A stretch of DNA of 64,000 nucleotides from an uncultured Rhodopila sp. (GCF_903944925.1 NZ_CAJATU010000064.1:1-64000); one strand, 5' to 3'. Counted from the first letter of the stretch, positions 1 to 10,080 are shown. A program made the numbers and translations. The notes: a model not told the origin generated them from the letters alone.

Positions 1-125
1 GCCGGGCGGCCACCGCGCGGGCCGCGCTGCTGACTGAAAGCGCCAACCGGGTGCGGGCCGGCCAAACCGTGCCGCATCCGCGGCCGGGCGACCTGGACTG
101 GATGAAGCCGCCGGACAAGCGGTAA
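1..125 (+). CDS. C-terminal end of an unidentified protein (partial)
   Basis: An open frame enters from the left edge and stops at a TAA at 123-125, giving about 40 C-terminal residues ending DWMKPPDKR. It is rich in Ala, Arg and Pro and shows no recognisable motif. The window does not contain enough of it to assign a family. Confidence 0.5.
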   Translation, partial: RAATARAALLTESANRVRAGQTVPHPRPGDLDWMKPPDKR

Positions 126-274
126 CGCCGGGGCGGCATCGTCGGCGCCCTTAATTTCATCACAAAACGCATAAATCCAATGCTGCGCGGCCCGATTATT
201 TCCCTTCGCGGATAGCCCATCTCAGCCTCCATGAAAGCCGGACATCTCGCCCGACTGAAGTTGGAGATACTCCG

Positions 275-427
275 ATGAAGAACCTGATCCTTGCCGCCCT
301 TGCAGCCGTCAGCCTGACCGGCGCGCTCGCGCCCCTGGCGAATGCCGCGACGCTCCACAACGGCAGCACTGTTGCCGGCGATGCGGCGGCCACGCGCATC
401 CAGCAGACCGGCGGCTATAGCCAATAA
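275..427 (+). CDS. small secreted peptide, 50 aa
   Basis: The ATG at 275 follows a GGAG at 263-266. The product begins with a clear Sec signal peptide (MKNLILAALAAVSLTGALA, cleavage expected near ANA-A), leaving a mature peptide of only about 25 residues ending GGYSQ. A Rho-independent terminator lies 30 bp after the stop, so this is a complete monocistronic unit. No function is recognised. The ribosome site, signal peptide and terminator together make it likely to be a real gene. Confidence 0.6.
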   Translation: MKNLILAALAAVSLTGALAPLANAATLHNGSTVAGDAAATRIQQTGGYSQ

Positions 428-457
428 GCCGAGAGTTTCAATCCCAACGATCGCACG

Positions 458-485
458 AAGGCCGGTTTCCGAACCGGCCTTTTTG
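458..485 (+). terminator. Rho-independent terminator after the small secreted peptide
   Basis: A perfect 10-bp stem (AAGGCCGGTT / AACCGGCCTT) with a 4-nt loop is followed by a T-run (480-484). It isolates the small peptide gene from the ABC transporter operon downstream. Confidence 0.85.
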
Positions 486-519
486 CTGTTCGCAGCGCGC
501 CCCGCAAATGTTCGGCCGC

Positions 520-543
520 GTACGAACGGCCCCGCCTCCGTAC
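520..543 (+). promoter_or_regulatory. candidate VnfA upstream activator site (GTAC-N16-GTAC)
   Basis: GTAC at 520-523 and GTAC at 540-543 are separated by 16 bp, and the left half reads GTACGAACGGCCC. The site between vnfD and the NifX-glyoxalase gene has the same GTAC-N16-GTAC spacing and begins GTACGAATGGCCC. In both cases the site ends 64 bp from a -24 element. VnfA of Azotobacter is known from the literature to use paired GTAC half-sites, though with a shorter spacer. Assignment here is inference from the match. Confidence 0.6.
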
Positions 544-606
544 ATCCCGGTGAGATCGGGATCACCCGGACGCCCCGCGTCCGCTATGAACCATCGAGCA
601 CAACGC

Positions 607-622
607 TGGTACGGTTCCTGCA
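607..622 (+). promoter_or_regulatory. sigma-54 -24/-12 promoter for the PhnCDE-type operon
   Basis: TGGTACGGTTCCTGCA matches the RpoN consensus TGGCACG-N4-TTGCW with correct GG/GC spacing and two mismatches. It lies 64 bp downstream of the GTAC-N16-GTAC site. The predicted start of transcription is near 633, very close to the first ATG at 639, so either the leader is very short or translation begins at a later non-ATG codon. Confidence 0.55.
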
Positions 623-638
623 CACCATCCCTCCGCAG

Positions 639-1544
639 ATGATCCAGTTACCCGCCCCGACATCCGTTCGTTGCTTTGGCGCTGATGGCTACGGCCCGGC
701 GCCGCTGATATCCCGCGCCGCCCCGCTGCTGCGCTATGAGCAACAAGATATCGCGCCCGGCAGCGGCACGGTCGACATCGGCGCGGTAACCCTCGATCGC
801 GTAACGCTGAAACGAAACGGCCGTGCCATCCTCAGCAACCTGACCCTGGCGTTTCCCCGGGGCACCATCACCGCCCTCGTCGGCTGCTCGGGCGTCGGCA
901 AGTCCACGCTGATGGGCGCGCTGAACGGACTGATCGCCCCCGCCGCCGGCAGCATCTGCATCGCCGGGGCCGGACGGCTCGACGATGCGAAATCGTTGCG
1001 GGAAGCGCGGCGCGGCACCGCAACGATCTTCCAGGACCACGCGCTGATCGACCGTCTGCCGGCCATCGACAATGTGCTGCTGGGCCTCGCCGACATGCGC
1101 CATCCGCTGTCGCCCCTGCCATGGCCGAAGTCGTTCCGCATACGCGCAGCCATCGCGCTCGACGAAGTCGGCCTGTTAGCCCGCGCCACCGCCCGCGCCG
1201 GCCAGCTTTCCGGCGGCGAGCGCCAGCGCGTCGGCATCGCCCGCGCGCTGGTCCGGCGCCCGCGCCTGCTGCTGGGGGACGAGCCGTTCGCCTCGGTCGA
1301 CCCGGTGCTGGCGCGGCAGCTTGGCGAGGCGTTCCGCAGCCTGGTGGTGCGCAACGGCCTCACCGTCATTCTGGTGCTGCATCAGATACCCCTCGCGCGC
1401 ACCCTTGCTGATCGCATCGTCGGTCTGGCGGACGCGCGCGTGGCCTTCGACGGCCCCGCCGCCGATTTCGATTCCGCAGCCGAGGACGCGGTGTTTTCCG
1501 CCGCTCCTGCACGAAAAAGGTCCACGCCATGTTCAGCCGACTAA
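639..1544 (+). CDS. phnC: PhnC-type ABC transporter ATPase, candidate vanadate importer subunit
   Basis: ATP-hydrolysing subunit of a PhnCDE-family importer. Visible motifs are Walker A GCSGVGKS (about residue 81), the Q-loop (IFQDH), the signature LSGGERQRVG (about 190), Walker B LLLGDEP and a switch His (VLHQ). In-frame ATG 639 is chosen, giving about 301 aa with a longer N-terminus than usual; homology to the family only begins near residue 45, so the true start is uncertain. The gene overlaps the next one by 16 bp. Family members carry phosphonate, phosphite or phosphate. The sigma-54 promoter and GTAC sites shared with vnfD suggest that here the oxyanion may be vanadate, a phosphate mimic; that is inference. 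Confidence 0.8.
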   Translation: MIQLPAPTSVRCFGADGYGPAPLISRAAPLLRYEQQDIAPGSGTVDIGAVTLDRVTLKRNGRAILSNLTLAFPRGTITALVGCSGVGKSTLMGALNGLIAPAAGSICIAGAGRLDDAKSLREARRGTATIFQDHALIDRLPAIDNVLLGLADMRHPLSPLPWPKSFRIRAAIALDEVGLLARATARAGQLSGGERQRVGIARALVRRPRLLLGDEPFASVDPVLARQLGEAFRSLVVRNGLTVILVLHQIPLARTLADRIVGLADARVAFDGPAADFDSAAEDAVFSAAPARKRSTPCSAD

Positions 1545-2413
1545 GCCGCCGTCTCCTGCTGACCGCCCCGCTGCTCGCCGCGCTGCCGCTGCATCGCGCC
1601 GCGGCGCAGGACCGCCCGAAAAAGCTTGTCGTCGGCTTGCTGCCCGGCGAATCCGCCCCGACGGTGATGCGTCTGAACGAACCGTTGCGCGCCTACCTGG
1701 AAAAGCGGCTCGGCCTGCCGGTGGAACTGGCCGTCGGCGCCGACTATGCCGCCACCGGTGAGGCGCTGCGCTTCGGCCGCCTCGACATCGCGTTTCTCGG
1801 GCCGGTGACCTACATCCTGCGGTCGCGCAGCGCCAGGCTGGAACCGTTCGCCCGGCCGTCCCATGCCGTTGTCGGACCGACATTCACCGCGGTGGTCATC
1901 GTGCCGGCCGATAGCACGGCGCAGACCTTGGCCGATCTGAAGGGCGGCGAGGTGGCGTTCGGCGATCCGGCCTCCACCTCCGGCACCTGGGTGCCGCGCT
2001 ATCAGTTGCTGCGCGCCGGCCAGGTGTCGGGTCGCGATTACACGCTGCGTGTGCTGGGGGCGCACGACGCTGTCGCCCTCGCGGTGGCGAACCATCGCGT
2101 GGCGGCCGGCGGCCTGTCCCAGCCGGTCTACGCGCGCCTGCTGAAGGAAGGCAAGATCGACCCCGGGGCTGTTCGGGTGCTGGAACAATCCCCGCCGATA
2201 CCGGAATATATGTGGACCTTCCGCCAGGGCATCGACCCGGCGTTCAAGGAGGAAGTCCGCCAGGCCTTCATCCACGTCGATGACCCGGCGGCGCTGAAGG
2301 TCTTCAACGCCGAAGCCTTCATCCCCGCGGTCGATTCGGATGTGGACCGGGTGCGCGGCTGGATCAACGCGATCCAGGCCGCCAATCCCGACGCGGTCCC
2401 GCCACCGGTATGA
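1529..2413 (+). CDS. phnD: PhnD-type periplasmic oxyanion-binding protein
   Basis: Periplasmic substrate-binding protein of the importer, 294 aa. It opens with a twin-arginine-like or Sec signal (SRLSRRLLLTAPLLAALPLHRAAA). The PhnD hallmarks follow: LVVGLLPGESAPTVMRLNEPL, the RFGRLDIAFLGPVTYIL segment that lines the oxyanion pocket, the FGDPASTSGTWVPRY loop, and repeated aromatic or acidic residues near the C-terminus. It overlaps phnC upstream and shares ATGA with phnE. The substrate cannot be told from sequence alone. The vnf-type promoter of the operon argues for vanadate or another anion needed during V-dependent diazotrophy. Confidence 0.82.
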   Translation: MFSRLSRRLLLTAPLLAALPLHRAAAQDRPKKLVVGLLPGESAPTVMRLNEPLRAYLEKRLGLPVELAVGADYAATGEALRFGRLDIAFLGPVTYILRSRSARLEPFARPSHAVVGPTFTAVVIVPADSTAQTLADLKGGEVAFGDPASTSGTWVPRYQLLRAGQVSGRDYTLRVLGAHDAVALAVANHRVAAGGLSQPVYARLLKEGKIDPGAVRVLEQSPPIPEYMWTFRQGIDPAFKEEVRQAFIHVDDPAALKVFNAEAFIPAVDSDVDRVRGWINAIQAANPDAVPPPV

Positions 2414-3228
2414 GTGCCAGCGCGCCCGCCGGCATCGAGGCCATTCTCGCCGACAGCCGCCGCCGGCTGTATGGCAGTGTCCTGTCCGGCGGCGCGGTCC
2501 TGCTGGTGGTCATCAGCGCTTTCGCCTACGGCGATGCCTTCGACCTGCACCGCTATGGCGACGCCTTGCCGACGATATGGCAGTTGGCGAAGGACGCCAT
2601 GCCGCCGGATTTCAGCCGCTGGACCCAATGGGGGCGGCCGTTGCTGGAAACCCTGGCCATGAGCGTTGCCGGCACCGCCCTGGCTGTCTGCGCCGCCTTG
2701 CCGCTTGCGGCGTTGGCCGCGCGCAACGTGGTGCGCCAGCCCTGGCTGGGCGAACCGGTGCGGCTGATGCTGAACGGGATCCGCTCGATTCCGGGACTGA
2801 TCTGGGGGGTGATCTTCGTCGCGGCGGTCGGCTTCGGGCCGCTGCCCGGGATACTGGCGCTGGCGACCCACAGCACCGGCATGCTGGCCAAGCTGTTCGC
2901 CGAGACGCTGGAGCACGTCGATCCCGGCCCCGGCGACGCGATGCGCAGCCATGGGGTTTCCCGCTCGGGCGTGCTGCGCTTTTCGGTGCTGCCGCAGATC
3001 CTGCCGCGCCTGGTGGACGTGACGCTTTACCGGTGGGAACACAATCTGCGTGCCGCGACGACATTGGGCGTGGTCGGGGCAGGGGGATTGGGGCTGGAGA
3101 TCATCACCGCCTTCCATCTGTTCGGATACCGCGAAGCCTCAGCGCTGATCATCGTGCTGCTCGGGCTGGTAACGTTCATCAACGTGGCGGGCGGGTTGTT
3201 GCGGGGGCGGTTCCTGGCCGGCGGGTGA
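2410..3228 (+). CDS. phnE: PhnE-type ABC transporter permease
   Basis: Inner-membrane permease of the importer, 272 aa, with about six hydrophobic segments. Residues around 110-130 (GIRSIPGLIWGVIFVAAVG) and around 195-225 (LYRWEHNLRAATTLGVVGAGGLG) are characteristic of the PhnE family; the latter is the cytoplasmic coupling (EAA-like) loop. ATGA overlap with phnD indicates translational coupling. No fourth subunit follows, so the transporter is a standard three-gene importer. The 3' end overlaps the convergent HTH gene by about 50 bp. Confidence 0.82.
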   Translation: MSASAPAGIEAILADSRRRLYGSVLSGGAVLLVVISAFAYGDAFDLHRYGDALPTIWQLAKDAMPPDFSRWTQWGRPLLETLAMSVAGTALAVCAALPLAALAARNVVRQPWLGEPVRLMLNGIRSIPGLIWGVIFVAAVGFGPLPGILALATHSTGMLAKLFAETLEHVDPGPGDAMRSHGVSRSGVLRFSVLPQILPRLVDVTLYRWEHNLRAATTLGVVGAGGLGLEIITAFHLFGYREASALIIVLLGLVTFINVAGGLLRGRFLAGG

Positions 3229-3649
3229 CGCGCGTTTGCTTCTTGACCGCACAGTCGGCCGAACCCATATCCGTTTCGTCAGCATCACACGCGTTCTGCT
3301 GGCGCGAAGATGCCGGCGCCAGCAGCAGCGTCAGCGCATCGACATCGCTTGCGAACATGATACGTGCTTTGGTTTCCATCGACCGGAAAATGTCCAGCAC
3401 CGCTCGCCCGGTCGGGGTCAAAGAGGCACTGCCGCCGCGCCGACCGCCGATGATCCGGGTGACCAGCGGTTCGCGGAAATGCCCGTTCATGCTTTCGAGA
3501 AGTTTCCAGGCGTTCGGATAGGCCATGCCCATCGTCCGGGCCGCCGCGGCGATGGAGCCTTGGCGATCGATACCCTCCAGCAACGCGATCTTGCCGGGGC
3601 CGATCAGCGGCGGGATGCGCACCTGGACGCTGAGATCCGGTTCGGCCAT
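3179..3649 (-). CDS. ModE-like winged-helix transcription factor (DNA-binding domain only)
   Basis: 156 aa. Residues about 5-105 match the ModE N-terminal winged helix: IGPGKIALLEGIDRQGSIAAAARTMGMAYPNAWKLLESMN, then FREPLVTRIIGGRRGGSASLT. The molybdate-binding Mop domains of full ModE are absent; the C-terminal 50 residues are low-complexity and Arg/Thr-rich. In purple bacteria ModE homologues (MopA/MopB of Rhodobacter) repress alternative nitrogenase genes when Mo is present. Lying between a PhnCDE-type importer and the vnf operon, this protein probably participates in metal-dependent control, but with no effector domain its signal is unknown. Confidence 0.75.
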   Translation of the reverse strand: MAEPDLSVQVRIPPLIGPGKIALLEGIDRQGSIAAAARTMGMAYPNAWKLLESMNGHFREPLVTRIIGGRRGGSASLTPTGRAVLDIFRSMETKARIMFASDVDALTLLLAPASSRQQNACDADETDMGSADCAVKKQTRVTRRPGTAPATTRPPR

Positions 3650-3753
3650 GGAAAGATCCTGTCGATAATCCCAACGATCTAGCCGTTTCGCCGGCCAGCG
3701 TCAAGAATCCATCGATCAGTCCATTGATTAGGCTAGGTTTTCCCGCCCCGGGA

Positions 3754-4245
3754 TCAGACTTCCTGCTCGTCCAGTGCCAGCCGAAGCCCGTCTGAATCGC
3801 GCATGACCCGGCGCATCCACAGCGGCGGAACGCCCTTCATGAGGCGCTGCACGTTGGAAATGACCTCGTCGATATCGCGTATCGTCGCGCTCATGACCGG
3901 GAAAATCTTCAGCGCATGGATGCGGAAGGCGGCGAGGTCGCTCAGGCCGAGCGTGAACAGCACGGAGCAGCCCTTCAGGGCATCGACCCGGTCCACCAAC
4001 GGATCGCGGCCGGTGCCGTCGTCATCGCCCATGTCGTCCATGATGCAGGTGCCGAGGTCCTTGCCCAGGCCGCCGCCGGGACCCTTCTTGGCCATGCCGC
4101 CGGGACCGAAATGGATCACGTCGACGAATTCCGAGCTGTCCCTGGTGACGTCGTAAAACACGACCTGCCTGGCGGCGGCGAAATTCGCGTCAACCTGGAT
4201 CAGGCTGTTCGTGGTGACGGCGATACGAAGATGCGGGGCATCCAT
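3754..4245 (-). CDS. NifX-family cofactor-binding protein, last gene of the vnfDGK operon
   Basis: 163 aa of the NifX/NafY/VnfY superfamily (dinitrogenase cofactor-binding fold). Seen: LRIAVTTNSLIQVDANFAAARQVVFYDV at the N-terminus, a central GCSVLFTLGLSDLAAFRIHALKIFPV, and the C-terminal PPLWMRRVM motif found in NifX proteins of nif clusters. Such proteins carry FeMo/FeV-cofactor precursors or hold apo-dinitrogenase. It follows the 297-aa gene by 18 bp and is the last gene of the leftward operon. One of three NifX-like proteins in the window; the division of labour between them is unknown. Confidence 0.8.
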   Translation of the reverse strand: MDAPHLRIAVTTNSLIQVDANFAAARQVVFYDVTRDSSEFVDVIHFGPGGMAKKGPGGGLGKDLGTCIMDDMGDDDGTGRDPLVDRVDALKGCSVLFTLGLSDLAAFRIHALKIFPVMSATIRDIDEVISNVQRLMKGVPPLWMRRVMRDSDGLRLALDEQEV

Positions 4246-4263
4246 GGCGGGTTCCTCGAAGGG

Positions 4264-5157
4264 TCAGGTCATTGGTTGGTTGATCGCCGCCACCTCGCGC
4301 CCGAAGCGCTGCCGGAAGCTGGCGGGCAAAGTGATGCCGTCCGGGGTGCGGGCGCGCCATTTGTCCAGCTCCGCCAGGGGCAGAGCGCTATCGGTCAGCG
4401 CCTCGACCGGAATGATATACAGGACATCACGGTGAACAACGAAAAAATCGATCGGATACAACGTCGCATCGCGATACAGCGGGCTGATTTCGATCTGCAG
4501 GAAATCGCCTTCGATTTCGGTCTTCGGATTGTCGCAATCGAAACGCGCATGCCGGTTGAAGCGGCCGGTGCGGCGGAATTGGTAGAGGACGCGATCCTCA
4601 TCGAAGAAGCGCTTCAGCTCGCCGGTGATGTCGAAGAAATATTGCGACAGCATCGCGGCGACATAGGCTTCCGGGTACGGCTGGCGCAACGATTCCAGAT
4701 AGTAGGCCGTCGCAGACTCCAGCAGCACCAGGCCGATCGGCGTGATCGCCAACTGCAGGGCGAGCTTGTGAACGGTGCCGTTGAACCAGATGATCCCGTC
4801 TTCAACGTTCACACGGCCTTGCGGCGTGAAAGCCACCGACCAGGCCACGCGCAGGATGCGGTAAAGTTCGGCCGCCACTCGCTCGCTCATGGTGCCCCGG
4901 GGCATCGCAGCCGCACGCTGCCAGGTCGTTTTGCCGTCGGCGTCAGGGGTGCGGGACTGCACGTAGGAATCCAGCACCGTGAAGGCGTTGAAGACACCGC
5001 GCAGCTCGTCGGCTATGAGGTCCTGTTGCGGATCGTCGGGGGCGAAGGTCAGGGCCCTGCGTTTCGTATAGAGTTCGATCTGCCGGTATTCCGGCAGCGA
5101 CAAGCGGCGAATCGAGCCGTTGGTCGAACCGGTCAGCAGGTCGTGCAGCTTTACCAT
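4264..5157 (-). CDS. uncharacterised vnf-operon protein, 297 aa
   Basis: I do not recognise the family. The protein is soluble, with no signal peptide or membrane segment, and opens with VKLHDLLTGSTNGSIRRLS. It contains an aromatic-rich middle (YYLESLRQPYPEAYVAAMLSQY) and a C-terminal part rich in Phe, Tyr and Asp (RHARFDCDNPKTEIEGDF). There are no CxxC pairs or nucleotide-binding loops. It lies 65 bp after vnfK, behind a strong intercistronic hairpin, and 18 bp before a NifX-family gene. Position predicts a role in V-nitrogenase maturation, assembly or protection. Confidence 0.75.
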   Translation of the reverse strand: MVKLHDLLTGSTNGSIRRLSLPEYRQIELYTKRRALTFAPDDPQQDLIADELRGVFNAFTVLDSYVQSRTPDADGKTTWQRAAAMPRGTMSERVAAELYRILRVAWSVAFTPQGRVNVEDGIIWFNGTVHKLALQLAITPIGLVLLESATAYYLESLRQPYPEAYVAAMLSQYFFDITGELKRFFDEDRVLYQFRRTGRFNRHARFDCDNPKTEIEGDFLQIEISPLYRDATLYPIDFFVVHRDVLYIIPVEALTDSALPLAELDKWRARTPDGITLPASFRQRFGREVAAINQPMT

Positions 5158-5187
5158 AATGTCCCGATCTCCGTATCCGGCAGGCGC

Positions 5188-5213
5188 CCGGGACGGGATT
5201 GCTCCCGTCCCGG
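5188..5213 (-). other. intercistronic hairpin downstream of vnfK
   Basis: A perfect 11-bp GC-rich stem (CCGGGACGGGA / TCCCGTCCCGG) with a 4-nt loop lies between the vnfK stop and the next gene. No T-run follows in the transcribed direction, so it is more likely an mRNA 3'-end stabiliser or partial terminator that keeps structural subunits more abundant than the downstream accessory proteins. Confidence 0.65.
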
Positions 5214-5221
5214 ATTGTTAC

Positions 5222-6622
<1,401 letters not shown>

Positions 6623-6639
6623 TCATTACAAAGTGGCGC

Positions 6640-8537
<1,898 letters not shown>

Positions 8538-8540
8538 TCA

Positions 8541-8564
8541 GTACGAATGGCCCGGGAAGAGTAC
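8541..8564. promoter_or_regulatory. shared VnfA activator site between divergent vnf promoters
   Basis: GTAC at 8541-8544 and 8561-8564, spacer 16 bp, left half GTACGAATGGCCC. It lies 64 bp upstream of the vnfD -24 box and 43 bp upstream of the -24 box of the NifX-glyoxalase gene, so one site could serve both directions. An outer inverted repeat GTTCCG/CGGAAC (8531-8536, 8576-8581) brackets it. Confidence 0.65.
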
Positions 8565-8606
8565 ACGCCGGTGCGCGGAACGTCGTAGCTGGCCCCGCAT
8601 AACGTC

Positions 8607-8622
8607 TGGCACGGAGGTTGCG
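8607..8622 (+). promoter_or_regulatory. sigma-54 -24/-12 promoter of the NifX-glyoxalase/Nif11 unit
   Basis: TGGCACGGAGGTTGCG is a near-perfect RpoN site (TGGCACG-N4-TTGC). Transcription would start near 8633, 28 nt before the ATG at 8661. Confidence 0.88.
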
Positions 8623-8660
8623 AGGCGTGACCCACCCTATTCGTCCACGAAGGTTCCTCC

Positions 8661-9452
8661 ATGTCCATCGACACGATTGAAAAACCCCAAGCGGCTACCA
8701 CGACCCTGCGGATTGCCGTTGCCACCAAGGATGACATCCGCATCGACCAGCATTTCGGCCACGCTGAATCTTTCCTGGTGTACGATGTCACCGCCGATGG
8801 CGTCACGCCGCTCGGCCGCCGCGAAATCGCCGCCCACGCCGAGGGTGAGGACGAAGACCCGCGCCAGACCATCCTCCGCATGCTCGCCGACTGCAAAGTC
8901 CTGCTGGTCGCCAAAATCGGCCCCAACCCGCAACAACAGCTTTCTACTGTCGGTATCGAAGCCTCTGACATGCTGGCGGGCAAGCCCATCGAAACGGCGC
9001 TGGAAATGACGTTTGCGGCAAAGAACGTGGATCATGGCAGCGCGGCGGTGGATGCCTCAACGTTTCGCCTGATGCACGCCATGCTGCGGGTCAGCGATCT
9101 CGACCGGGCCTTGGAATTTTACACCACCCAGCTAGGCATGCAGGTGCTGGAGCGCCGCGACCACAAAAAGAACCAGTTCTCCCAGGCCTATATCGGTTAC
9201 GCGGACGGATATGCGCAGATGACGCTGGAATTGGTGTCGAACTGGGATCACGAAGGACCGTATTCCGACGGCGAATCGTTCGGCCACATCGCCATTCAGG
9301 TCCGCGGCATTACCGCCCTGTGCGACCGCCTGTCGGCCGCCGGCGTAAAGATGCCGCGCCCGCCGCGCGCCCAGCGCCACGGCGAAAATATCGTCGCCTT
9401 CATCGAAGATCCGGACGGTCACCAGATCGAACTGGTGCAATTGCCCAACTAA
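8661..9452 (+). CDS. NifX-like cofactor-binding domain fused to a glyoxalase/VOC domain
   Basis: 263 aa with two domains. Residues about 15-125 are NifX-like (LRIAVATKDDIRIDQHFGHAESFLVYDV; KVLLVAKIGPNPQQQLSTVGI), a fold that binds nitrogenase cofactor or its precursors. Residues about 133-262 are a lactoylglutathione-lyase-type VOC domain (MHAMLRVSDLDRALEFYTTQLGM; the metal-ligand-like ESFGHIAIQV and FIEDPDGHQIELVQ). Linker HGSAAVDASTF joins them in one frame. The start ATG follows GGTTCCTCC poorly but sits 28 nt from a sigma-54 start site. The gene is divergent from vnfD and shares its activator site; Nif11 follows 10 bp later. Which substrate the VOC domain acts on, or whether it is only a binding module, is unknown. 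Confidence 0.88.
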   Translation: MSIDTIEKPQAATTTLRIAVATKDDIRIDQHFGHAESFLVYDVTADGVTPLGRREIAAHAEGEDEDPRQTILRMLADCKVLLVAKIGPNPQQQLSTVGIEASDMLAGKPIETALEMTFAAKNVDHGSAAVDASTFRLMHAMLRVSDLDRALEFYTTQLGMQVLERRDHKKNQFSQAYIGYADGYAQMTLELVSNWDHEGPYSDGESFGHIAIQVRGITALCDRLSAAGVKMPRPPRAQRHGENIVAFIEDPDGHQIELVQLPN

Positions 9453-9462
9453 GGAGCTTACC

Positions 9463-9681
9463 ATGTCAGTAGAATCCGCCGTTGCCTATATCAAGCGCAT
9501 GCGCGAGGACGATGCGTTTCGCCGCGTGCTCAATGACAACAGCGAAGACGAAGCCGCCAACTGGGCTTTCGTCAAGGAAAACGGTTACGAATTCACCATG
9601 TCCGAGTTCAAGGCGGCGCAGGACGGTATCTACAAGGAATATGGGGTCGATCCCGACCAGGCGATTCAGGTCGGTTCGTAG
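9463..9681 (+). CDS. Nif11-family small protein
   Basis: 72 aa matching the Nif11 domain: a helical N-terminus MSVESAVAYIKRMREDDAFR, a central acidic/Trp stretch and a FTMSEFKAAQDGIYKEYG segment. Nif11 proteins occur in nitrogen-fixation clusters of diazotrophs, function unknown; the same fold serves as leader peptide in some RiPP systems, but no modifying enzyme is nearby and the C-terminus lacks a GG cleavage site. AGGAG precedes the ATG by seven bases, and it is co-transcribed with the NifX-glyoxalase gene. Confidence 0.85.
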   Translation: MSVESAVAYIKRMREDDAFRRVLNDNSEDEAANWAFVKENGYEFTMSEFKAAQDGIYKEYGVDPDQAIQVGS

Positions 9682-9691
9682 CAACCGGGCA

Positions 9692-9719
9692 TGTCCTGGC
9701 GCCCGCGGGCGCCAGGACA
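9692..9719. terminator. perfect 28-bp palindrome between convergent genes
   Basis: TGTCCTGGCGCCCG is followed immediately by its exact reverse complement. It sits between the Nif11 gene stop (9681) and the stop of the convergent 114-aa gene (9725), so it most probably acts as a bidirectional transcription barrier. No T-run is present on either side. Confidence 0.6.
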
Positions 9720-9724
9720 ATCGT

Positions 9725-10069
9725 TCAGCTCCGGTAACGCAGCACCGCCTCACGCCGGTTGATGAAATGCTGTTCCATCCGCTCAGCATCGCTGACCGTC
9801 AGCGGCACCCCGTAGGTCTGCGCAGCGGCAGCCAGTTGCGTGGCGGGCATGCCTTGCAGGGAGGCGAATCCCGCCGTCGCCATGGCATTGACCCGGCTGC
9901 GCAACGCCGGATCGCCTGTGCGCGCCAACCAGGTTTCGCGGATCGACCCGGGGAGATACTCCGCACCAACCGGAACGACCGACTGACGGTCAAACGTGCC
10001 GATCGCCGCCATCATGGCGATATCAGCCAGAATCATATGATACGTCTGGTTATCGGTCGGCGTGTGCAT
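9725..10069 (-). CDS. uncharacterised 114-aa protein, co-directional with vnfA
   Basis: No family recognised. Soluble; no Cys; N-terminus MHTPTDNQTYHMILADIAMMAA, then alternating hydrophobic helices (TAGFASLQGMPATQLAAAAQTYG) and a basic end. It starts 11 bp after the vnfA stop on the same strand and ends at the palindrome facing Nif11, so it forms the second gene of a vnfA operon. Its place next to the activator suggests it could modulate VnfA or sense a condition for it; this is speculation from context. Confidence 0.65.
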   Translation of the reverse strand: MHTPTDNQTYHMILADIAMMAAIGTFDRQSVVPVGAEYLPGSIRETWLARTGDPALRSRVNAMATAGFASLQGMPATQLAAAAQTYGVPLTVSDAERMEQHFINRREAVLRYRS

Positions 10070-10080
10070 GGGCTGATTTC

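Noticed and set aside
342-638. N-terminal extension of the PhnC-type ATPase
   Set aside because: It would run through the small peptide gene, its terminator, the GTAC site and the sigma-54 promoter; no ABC homology there.
9463-9681. Nif11 protein as precursor of a RiPP natural product
   Set aside because: No GG-type cleavage site, no core peptide and no modifying enzyme or exporter nearby; nitrogen-fixation context is sufficient.
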